A DNA stretch of 5,581 nt from an uncultured Rikenellaceae bacterium (GTDB lineage Bacteria > Bacteroidota > Bacteroidia > Bacteroidales > UBA932): positions 1 through 5,581 of the forward strand of contig CALCYB010000006.1 in assembly GCA_937906485.1 (NCBI GenBank). Direction: 5' to 3'. The position numbers and the translations under genes were made by a program. The notes under the pieces were generated by a model that was given only the letters and a program-made list of their open reading frames with translations, ran no database searches and was not told where the DNA came from. Position 1 is the stretch's first letter. Every line of letters begins with the position of its first letter. Positions 1-5,581 of this stretch are shown piece after piece.

Positions 1-1
1 C

Positions 2-29
2 TTCGGAAACAGCGGCAAGCGTTTCGGAA
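2..29 (-). terminator. Imperfect hairpin after the kinase stop, possible terminator
   Basis: Bases 2-10 pair with 21-29, giving nine positions with one mismatch (5 against 26). Two further pairs (12-20, 13-19) close a five-base loop if base 11 is bulged. The hairpin begins directly after the kinase stop (32-30), where an operon terminator could lie. The T-run expected for an intrinsic terminator would lie beyond the left edge, so termination cannot be confirmed. It may only be a chance inverted repeat. Confidence 0.25.
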
Positions 30-1241
30 TCAACGGAACGTTAGGGTAAAGATGGTGCTTTGGGAGTCGCTGCGGGTCAGTTGCAGGTTGCCGTTGTGCA
101 GACGCATGATCTGGCGGGACAGACTCAACCCGATCCCGGTTCCGTCCTGCTTGGTCGTAAAGAACGGGATGAAGATCTGCTCTTGACTTTCGGGGCTGAT
201 GGGGTGTCCGTCGTTGGCGATCTGGATGATGACCTGTTCCTGAAGATTGATGCTTGCGGTGATGGTCAGGTGACGGGCATCTGCCTGAACCGCATTCTTG
301 ATAAGGTTGATCATGATTTGAGCAATCTGCCCTTCATCGGCGTACAGCAGGATGTCTTCGGATTTTTCCACAAAGGTACATGTTGTACCGGCGATGGCCA
401 TTTGTTCCCGGGTCAGGTGAAGTACCCGTTCTATCAGGTCGGACACATAGATGGCTTTCTTGACCGGGGTAGCGATGCGGGTGAGTTTGCGGTAGTTCTC
501 CACAAACTTGATCAGGCTCTTGGAGGATTGGGAGATGCTGTCCAGTCCGCTGTTGATATCCTCCTGGGAAGCGTCTCCGGAGAGCAGGGTATCGCTCAGA
601 GAGGCAATCGGTGTCACGGTGTTCATGATTTCGTGGGTCAGTACCCGGATGAGTTTGGACCAGGATTCCTGCTCGTTTTCGGCCATTTCCTGGCTGATGT
701 TGTTCAAGGCAATGATCCGTACGGTCTCTTTCCCGATGGTTGCGCTGGAGGCGGTCAGAGAAAGGGTGATTTTCCCACTTTCGTTGTAGTATTCCGCCCG
801 TTCTTCCAACGACTGGTCATTGATGGTCAGAAAGGTCTGGTACAACGATTCGCTGATGGTGCGCAGCTGCCGGACGTGGCTGAAGGTAGCCATGCCCAGC
901 AGGGCCAGTGCCGTGTTGTTGGAATAAGCGACGCGGCCACTGGGTTGGATGACGGCGATTCCGGTTGTGACATGATCCAGCATCTGACCGAAATAGTTCT
1001 CCTGCTCAAGGATTTCTTTGCGTTTGTTGTCGAAAATATTGCGCAACCGGTTCAGGGTCTTGTTGAAACTCCGGTCGAAAAGAGGTTTCTCGTCAAAACG
1101 GAAATTGAGTTCGTTGTCTTCCAGTGCATCCAGCATGTAATTGACCTTCTTGCGCATCCGGCGGGAAATGACACTTGATGTAATGATCAAGGTCAGAAGG
1201 AGTGCCGGTAACAGCAGCAGGAGCATTTGCGGGAGGGTCAT
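30..1241 (-). CDS. NtrB-like sensor histidine kinase with one membrane segment
   Basis: This 403-residue protein is a membrane-anchored histidine kinase, the likely partner of the regulator encoded just upstream. Residues about 5-25 form one Leu-rich membrane helix. A basic stretch (RRMRKK) follows, so the rest should be cytoplasmic. Next come a HAMP-like or coiled linker (about 30-80) and a PAS-like domain (about 82-185). The HisKA dimerisation helix carries His203 in an HEIMN motif. The HATPase domain has an N box (MINLIKNAVQ, about 310-319), a G1-like NDGHPI (343-348), an F box (IFIPFFTTK) and a G2 box GTGIGL (367-372). The Asn four residues after His203 fits the E-x-x-N/T pattern needed for phosphatase activity, so it may be bifunctional (inference). 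I chose the ATG at 1241 because it lies 17 bases after the regulator's stop. The frame is open further upstream, but that part overlaps regulator coding sequence and looks unlike protein. An ATG at 1226 is an alternative start. The signal is unknown. Confidence 0.93.
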   Translation of the reverse strand: MTLPQMLLLLLPALLLTLIITSSVISRRMRKKVNYMLDALEDNELNFRFDEKPLFDRSFNKTLNRLRNIFDNKRKEILEQENYFGQMLDHVTTGIAVIQPSGRVAYSNNTALALLGMATFSHVRQLRTISESLYQTFLTINDQSLEERAEYYNESGKITLSLTASSATIGKETVRIIALNNISQEMAENEQESWSKLIRVLTHEIMNTVTPIASLSDTLLSGDASQEDINSGLDSISQSSKSLIKFVENYRKLTRIATPVKKAIYVSDLIERVLHLTREQMAIAGTTCTFVEKSEDILLYADEGQIAQIMINLIKNAVQADARHLTITASINLQEQVIIQIANDGHPISPESQEQIFIPFFTTKQDGTGIGLSLSRQIMRLHNGNLQLTRSDSQSTIFTLTFR

Positions 1242-1258
1242 GGTCAGAGGTCCGAGGG

Positions 1259-2599
1259 TCAGATGTTGTATTTCTTCAGTTTGGCATATAAGGTTGGCCG
1301 ACTGATCTCCAGGGACTTGGCGACCATGGACAGGTTGCCTCCAAAGCGGGCCATCGCGGCCCGTATGGCTTTTTCTTCCGTCTGCTGCAGGGTATCTTCT
1401 GTGTTGGGAACCATACTGGCTGCTGTCTGGGGCAGTTGGATGTCTGCAGCCAGCAGGCAGGGGTTGTCTGAAAGGATGACGGCTTTTTCGATGCAGTTCT
1501 GCAGCTCCCGGATGTTGCCGTGCCAATCATGGCTCAGGAGCAAGGCTTCGGCCTCCGCAGAGAGCTCGGTGACAGGGCGCCGGTATTTTTCGGCATACTT
1601 GCGGATAAACATACGGGCAAGAGCGGATACCTCATCTTTTCGCTCGCGCAAAGGGGGCAGGTGCAGGTGCATCGTGTTGATCCGGTAGTAGAGGTCTTCC
1701 CGGAATTGTCCTGTCGCAATCATCTTTTCCAGTTCTTTGTTGGTGGCACAGATCAGGCGGATATCAATCGGGATGGCCTTGGTGTCTCCGACCCGGGTGA
1801 TGGAACGGTTCTGCAGGGCCCGCAGGAGTTTGGCTTGCAGGTGCAACGGGATGTTGCCGATCTCATCCAGGAACAATGTACCTCCTTGGGCCTGTTCGAA
1901 TTTGCCGACGTGGTCATGATGGGCATCGGTAAAAGCCCCTTTGACGTGTCCGAAGAGTTCGCTTTCAAACAGCGTCTCCGGAATGGCTCCGACATCCACG
2001 CTCACCAGCGGCGAGCAGGAGCGGTCGCTCAGGCGGTGGATTTCGGCTGCCAGCACATCTTTTCCGGTTCCGTTTTCGCCGGTAATCAGGATGGAGGCCT
2101 GTGTGGGGGCGATCTTCTCGACCGTCTTGTGGATATGGGCCATGGCCGGACCCTTGCCCCAGAGCATGGGATCGGTGGGAGCAGCCGGCAGGACCGCAGC
2201 CTGCTTTTTGTCCTTGTGGAGAGCAAGGTAGGCGGCTTTCAAGGTGGCTACCAGTTTTTCATTGTCCCAGGGCTTGACCACAAAATCAAAGGCACCCCGT
2301 TTCATGCCTTCTACCGCCAGTTGGATGTCTGCGTAAGCGGTAAAGAGAACGACCTCCGTGGGCAGATCCGTCCGTTTAATCTCCGAAAGCCAGAACAGTC
2401 CTTCGTTGCCGGTATTGATGTCGGTATGGAAATTCATGTCCAGCAGGATGACATCGGGGCGGAAGGTTTCCATCCGGTTTTTCAGGGTCCGCGGAGAGGG
2501 GAGCATTTCGACCTGGGCAAAATGCTTGGACAGCAGCATCTGCAGGGCAGACCGGATACCGGCGTGATCATCAACAACTAAAATCTTTCCTTTCTTCAT
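1259..2599 (-). CDS. NtrC-family sigma-54-dependent response regulator
   Basis: This 446-residue cytoplasmic transcription activator should be phosphorylated by the kinase encoded 17 bases downstream, and should then use ATP hydrolysis to open sigma-54 RNA polymerase promoters. The receiver domain (about 4-122) has acidic Asp10/Asp11, phosphoacceptor Asp54 in ILLDMNF, Thr87 and Lys109 in VVKPWD. The AAA+ domain (about 145-385) has Walker A GENGTGK (174-180), the sigma-54 contact loop as GAFTDA (221-226) instead of GAFTGA, Walker B TLFLDEIGN (Asp245/Glu246) and the FREDLYYRIN arginine region (299-308). Residues about 405-446 form a Fis-type helix-turn-helix (GGNLSMVAKSLEISRPTLYA). Length is normal for the family. 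I prefer the ATG at 2599 because KKGKILVVDDH begins the receiver fold directly. An in-frame ATG at 2626 would add nine residues unlike the family. Target genes are not visible; the operon itself is a plausible target (inference). Confidence 0.96.
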   Translation of the reverse strand: MKKGKILVVDDHAGIRSALQMLLSKHFAQVEMLPSPRTLKNRMETFRPDVILLDMNFHTDINTGNEGLFWLSEIKRTDLPTEVVLFTAYADIQLAVEGMKRGAFDFVVKPWDNEKLVATLKAAYLALHKDKKQAAVLPAAPTDPMLWGKGPAMAHIHKTVEKIAPTQASILITGENGTGKDVLAAEIHRLSDRSCSPLVSVDVGAIPETLFESELFGHVKGAFTDAHHDHVGKFEQAQGGTLFLDEIGNIPLHLQAKLLRALQNRSITRVGDTKAIPIDIRLICATNKELEKMIATGQFREDLYYRINTMHLHLPPLRERKDEVSALARMFIRKYAEKYRRPVTELSAEAEALLLSHDWHGNIRELQNCIEKAVILSDNPCLLAADIQLPQTAASMVPNTEDTLQQTEEKAIRAAMARFGGNLSMVAKSLEISRPTLYAKLKKYNI

Positions 2600-2625
2600 G
2601 GTCGTGGATGGGACAAAATGGTACA

Positions 2626-2633
2626 CAAAGGTA
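2626..2633 (-). promoter_or_regulatory. Possible Bacteroidetes -7 element (TACCTTTG) before the response regulator
   Basis: The 39-base gap between the permease stop and the regulator start contains TACCTTTG on the minus strand, matching the Bacteroides -7 consensus TAnnTTTG exactly. Transcription would begin about 20 bases before the ATG at 2599, which also argues against the alternative start at 2626. I see no matching TTTG -33 element at the usual spacing, where the sequence is end-of-gene CTCAAAACC. An eight-base match of this kind can arise by chance, so this is only a candidate internal promoter. Confidence 0.25.
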
Positions 2634-2638
2634 TAAAA

Positions 2639-5038
2639 TTATTCGGTTTTGAGTGCAGCCGCCGGATCCGATGTTGCGGCACGATAGCTGCGGAGGATGA
2701 CCACCCCAACCGTCAAGGCCATCACGGACAGCAGACTGACCAGAAATACCCAGGGGTACAGAGGACATTGGTGTGCAAAACCGCGGATGTACTGCCGGGC
2801 GATGAACCCTGCCAGCGGTGCAGCCAGGACGAAGCAGACCAGAATGATCCGGGCAAACTGTACAGAGAACATCTTCAGGATATCCTGGACGGTAGCTCCA
2901 TGTACCCGGCGCAGCGCGATTTCGCGGCGGCGGTGTTCGGTCTCAAAAAGGACCAGTCCCAATACGCCCATCAGGGAGATGATGATGGCAATCATGCTGA
3001 ACAGGTTGATGAGTTGGGACAATTCCTGTTCTTTGCGGTAGGTGTCGTTCAGATTTTCTTCGAAAAACAGCACTTCCCATTGGTCGGGACTTATTTCGGG
3101 CTGAAATTCACTCAAGACCTCAGTGATGTAACGCATCAGACTCGGGTAGTCCGCATGGGGTGTGACCCGGATAAAGGCTGTCGTCAGCGTGTACCAAGGG
3201 TGTTGTCCATAGTGGTAGAGGGCAAACGGATGGACAGATTCTTTCAAGGACTGGAAACTGAAGTCTTCGCAGAATCCCACAATCGGGGCATCCGAACGGT
3301 GACCTTTGAGCTGGTCATTGAGTACCAGTGCGTACTCCCGTCGGGCAACTTCGTTGAAGATGAATGCGCCGTTTTCACTATGTCGGTCCTCGGGCCGGAA
3401 ACTGCGTCCTTCGGTAATCTGGATGTCCATGAATTCCAGAAAGTCATCCGCCACCGGATAACATTGGAACGAAATGCTCCGGTCCTTGTAGCTGCGTCCC
3501 CAGCCCATCCGGATCTCTGCAATCAGTTCTCCTGCGCTCCAGGTGACGTCGCTGATCTGGGGATTCGCTTTGAGGCGTTCTTCCACCTGATCGGCCATGG
3601 CTCCGATTTCTTGGGAGGTGAAGACATACAGCAATTGTTCCTTGTCAAATCCCATGTCAAAATCCATCATGTATTGCCGTTGCATTTTGATGAACAGGGT
3701 ACAGATGATCAGGCAGAATGAGATGACAAACTGGACGCCGATCAGAACGTTACGCAGGTGTCTCCCTGCGCGGCTGGATCCGAAAGAACCTTTCAATACC
3801 ATGGACGGCTGAAAAGAGGTGATGTGAAAAGCGGGGTACAGGCTCACCAGGACCGCGCTGGAAAGGGCTATCAAGACGGTTGCCAAGGTCAGGTAAGGAT
3901 GGCTTTGGAAAGCAATGTCTGCGTCAATGAAATGTACGAGTTGCGTTTTTTTAAACAGCACAACCAGCATGGCGGCCAGCAGCAAGGCACAGAGAATCAG
4001 CTGGAGACTTTCTTTGGTCAAGGACAGGATCAGTTGGCCGCGGCTGCTGCCCAGTACCTTCCGGATGTTGATGGAACGGATCTTGACCGGGATGAGTGAA
4101 AAGAAGAAATTGATGTAATTGATGAAGGCAATGCTGACAACCAGCAGGGCAACGATGAGCAGTACCAAGGTTGTTGTCCGGTTTCCTTGCTGGATCGGGG
4201 TCTGGATGTTGTCGTGAAAATAGAGGTTGTTCAAGGGAATGAATTCCGGTGTCGCCATCTCCATGAGTTTGTTGACCCTCAGGGCTAATTCCTCTTTGGT
4301 TATCCCGGCGGCTTCCGCTTGGGCACCCATTGCCGTGAGTTGTTCTTCGTAATACGAGAGAATGACCTGGGTCAGCAATTCCTGCATCTGTTCGTTCTGA
4401 TGCGTGTCATGCACTTTGAACAGATAGGTGTATCCCCACTCGGTAGCGTCCGTAAGTGAGGCTTCCATCAGGTTGGTGAGGGCTTCAATCTTGCTCAGGT
4501 GGGTGTTTTCCGGAAAGTCCTCCCAGATGGCCATGACGGTATAGGGACGGTGAACACCATTGTATGGGATGGCTACCTGGCTTCCGATTTGAAGTCCGAA
4601 TTTTTCTGCGGTTGATTCGCTGATTGCCAGGGTGTTGTTGCCTACAACTTCTTCCAGTGATCCGGCCACTGCTTTCATGCCGACCGCTTGTAGGGCTGTT
4701 CCGCTGAAGGTGGTCAGGTTCATCTCGCAGGGTATCCTTTCTTCATGTTTTTCTACATAGACCAGTTGCCGGCCCAGCTGACAGAGGTTGATGACGCCTC
4801 CATACTCAATATTCGGCGAGGCTGTCAGGGCGAGTTCCGCCAGCGGCCGGCAGAAACTCAACTGTCTTTTGTCATCCCCGTTGAACGAGGCGGCAGACAG
4901 CACATAGATCTTCTCGCTTTCGTCAATTCCCTTGTTGAACGAAAGGTCGTAATGGACTTGCAGGACAATGATGTAGAAGACAGCGAAGGCAACCGCCATG
5001 CCGATGATATTGAGGATTTTGGAGGCAAATGTTTTCAT
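2639..5038 (-). CDS. ABC transporter permease, double FtsX/MacB_PCD architecture
   Basis: This 799-residue inner-membrane protein is the transmembrane partner of the adjacent ATPase. By eye there are eight membrane helices: about 8-28, 289-315, 343-362, 381-405, 430-451, 675-698, 727-747 and 761-783. Two large extracytoplasmic domains (about 30-285 and 455-672) resemble MacB periplasmic core domains. Each half has the conserved cytoplasmic FtsX element: INIRKVLGSSRGQL (324-336) and RRREIALRRVHGATVQDI (703-720). The end, AATSDPAAALKTE, is typical of the family. This is the duplicated MacB/FtsX form common in Bacteroidetes. Such proteins usually transmit ATPase-driven movement to envelope substrates rather than forming a simple pore; the substrate cannot be read from the sequence. 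The start overlaps the ATPase stop by one base, implying translational coupling. The N-terminus is short, entering helix 1 after about seven residues, whereas many relatives carry a longer cytoplasmic lead. No membrane-fusion or outer-membrane partner gene is in the window. Confidence 0.95.
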   Translation of the reverse strand: MKTFASKILNIIGMAVAFAVFYIIVLQVHYDLSFNKGIDESEKIYVLSAASFNGDDKRQLSFCRPLAELALTASPNIEYGGVINLCQLGRQLVYVEKHEERIPCEMNLTTFSGTALQAVGMKAVAGSLEEVVGNNTLAISESTAEKFGLQIGSQVAIPYNGVHRPYTVMAIWEDFPENTHLSKIEALTNLMEASLTDATEWGYTYLFKVHDTHQNEQMQELLTQVILSYYEEQLTAMGAQAEAAGITKEELALRVNKLMEMATPEFIPLNNLYFHDNIQTPIQQGNRTTTLVLLIVALLVVSIAFINYINFFFSLIPVKIRSINIRKVLGSSRGQLILSLTKESLQLILCALLLAAMLVVLFKKTQLVHFIDADIAFQSHPYLTLATVLIALSSAVLVSLYPAFHITSFQPSMVLKGSFGSSRAGRHLRNVLIGVQFVISFCLIICTLFIKMQRQYMMDFDMGFDKEQLLYVFTSQEIGAMADQVEERLKANPQISDVTWSAGELIAEIRMGWGRSYKDRSISFQCYPVADDFLEFMDIQITEGRSFRPEDRHSENGAFIFNEVARREYALVLNDQLKGHRSDAPIVGFCEDFSFQSLKESVHPFALYHYGQHPWYTLTTAFIRVTPHADYPSLMRYITEVLSEFQPEISPDQWEVLFFEENLNDTYRKEQELSQLINLFSMIAIIISLMGVLGLVLFETEHRRREIALRRVHGATVQDILKMFSVQFARIILVCFVLAAPLAGFIARQYIRGFAHQCPLYPWVFLVSLLSVMALTVGVVILRSYRAATSDPAAALKTE

Positions 5039-5040
5039 TA
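5036..5040 (-). other. TAATG stop/start overlap between ATPase and permease genes
   Basis: Read on the minus strand, the ATPase stop TAA and the permease start ATG share one A. The preceding bases are A-rich (CAAAAACGAA), with no Shine-Dalgarno sequence, as is usual in Bacteroidetes. Such an overlap normally means the two products are translated together, as expected for subunits of one complex. Confidence 0.8.
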
Positions 5041-5581
5041 CAGTTCGTTTTTGACATCACTGACGATCTGGCCGTCAAAGAGGTTAATGATCCGTTGGGC
5101 GACGGCTGCATCCTTTTGAGAGTGCGTCACCATGACGATGGTGGTCCCTTCCGCATTGAGTTCGCTGAGCAGGTCCATCACTTCTTTGCCGTTCTTTGAG
5201 TCCAGGTTACCGGTCGGTTCGTCGGCCAGGATGAGTTTGGGATTGGACACCACGGCGCGCGCAATGGCGACCCGTTGTTGCTGCCCTCCGGAGAGCTGTT
5301 GCGGAAAGTGTTGGGCGCGGTGGCTGATGTTCATGCGTTTGAGCATTTCGGTCACTCTTTTTTTGCGTTCGGATGCGCTGATGTTGAGGTAACGCAAGGG
5401 CAGTTCCACATTCTCAAACACGTTCAGTTCATCAATCAGGTTGAAACTCTGGAAGACAAAACCGATGTTTCCTTTGCGGAATTTGGTGCGGTCTTTTTCC
5501 TTGAGCTGGGCGACTTCGTGGTCCAGCAGCCGGTAACTGCCACCGGTAGGGTTGTCCAACAGGCCCAGAATGTTCAATAGG
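5038..5581 (-). CDS. ABC transporter ATP-binding protein, LolD/MacB type (partial, N-terminus off window)
   Basis: This is the nucleotide-binding subunit that should power the permease encoded next to it. The frame is open to the right edge and 180 residues are visible. The first codons read L-L-N-I-L-G-L-L-D, the usual stretch just after Walker A, so about 40-45 residues including Walker A and the true start are outside. Counting from the first complete codon, visible motifs are the Q-loop GFVFQSFNL (about 40-48), signature LSGGQQQR (96-103), Walker B LILADE (116-121), the D-loop NLDS and the switch histidine in VMVTHS (His153). The extended LSGGQQQRVAIARA and ADEPTGNLDS patterns are typical of the LolD/MacB/FtsE group. 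The TTG at 5577 is an internal Leu codon, not the start. The stop TAA at 5040-5038 overlaps the permease ATG. Conservation is high and no key residue is missing in the visible part. Confidence 0.96.
   Translation of the reverse strand, partial: LLNILGLLDNPTGGSYRLLDHEVAQLKEKDRTKFRKGNIGFVFQSFNLIDELNVFENVELPLRYLNISASERKKRVTEMLKRMNISHRAQHFPQQLSGGQQQRVAIARAVVSNPKLILADEPTGNLDSKNGKEVMDLLSELNAEGTTIVMVTHSQKDAAVAQRIINLFDGQIVSDVKNEL

Noticed and set aside
60..1178. Long plus-strand open frame (372 codons) opposite the kinase gene
   Set aside because: It lies wholly antisense to a clear kinase, its translation shows no recognisable domain, and its composition (rich in Gly, Val, Asp, Gln) is typical of a complement-strand shadow.
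1242..1526. N-terminal extension of the kinase frame upstream of 1241
   Set aside because: It would overlap the regulator's coding sequence by more than 260 bases, and its translation (many Arg, His, Pro, Gln) does not look like a domain. The ATG at 1241 right after the regulator stop is the natural start.
1520..2581. Long plus-strand open frame (353 codons) opposite the response regulator
   Set aside because: It is antisense to a regulator with every key motif, has no recognisable domain and the same shadow-like composition. It reflects codon bias on the minus strand.
2600..2626. Nine-residue extension of the regulator from the ATG at 2626
   Set aside because: The added residues (MYHFVPSTT) are not part of a receiver fold, and the candidate promoter would start transcription downstream of this codon. 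The ATG at 2599 gives the usual short lead into strand 1.
2618..3721. Long plus-strand open frame (367 codons) opposite the permease C-terminal half
   Set aside because: It is antisense to the second FtsX/PCD half and contains no membrane segment or domain I recognise.
5575..5577. TTG at 5577 as the ATPase start codon
   Set aside because: The codon before it, CTA (Leu), is in frame, and L-L-N-I-L-G-L-L-D is the normal sequence following Walker A, so this is an internal Leu in a gene cut by the window edge.

Overview
The window looks like chromosomal DNA of a member of the Bacteroidetes, most likely order Bacteroidales. Three things suggest this. The proteins resemble the ABC ATPase / FtsX-type permease / NtrC-type regulator / NtrB-type kinase sets I know from that group. 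Starts lack Shine-Dalgarno sequences. G+C is moderate, about half by eye. I cannot name a genus or species.

All four genes lie on the minus strand and read from right to left, tightly packed as one probable operon. (1) 5581-5038: the C-terminal part of a LolD/MacB-type ABC ATPase. Its start and Walker A lie beyond the right edge. (2) 5038-2639: a 799-residue permease with two FtsX domains and two extracytoplasmic MacB-like domains. It shares one base with the ATPase gene (TAATG). (3) 2599-1259: a 446-residue NtrC-family response regulator with receiver, sigma-54 AAA+ and Fis-type HTH domains. (4) 1241-30: a 403-residue NtrB-like sensor histidine kinase with one membrane segment, a HAMP-like linker, a PAS-like domain and a HisKA/HATPase core. 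A short imperfect hairpin follows the kinase stop at the left edge. There are no gene-free stretches of 300 bases, and I see no RNA gene, mobile element, CRISPR array or long repeat.

Probable joint function (inference): the ATPase and permease form a mechanotransmission-type ABC complex in the inner membrane, acting on envelope substrates such as lipoproteins, peptides or other amphiphiles. The kinase and regulator control sigma-54-dependent genes, possibly including this operon. The kinase has essentially no periplasmic sensor region and sits beside an FtsX-type transporter. It may therefore sense the transporter or the membrane itself, by analogy with Bce-type modules of Firmicutes. That is the most interesting idea here, but the individual genes are ordinary for this phylum and I see no clearly undescribed system.
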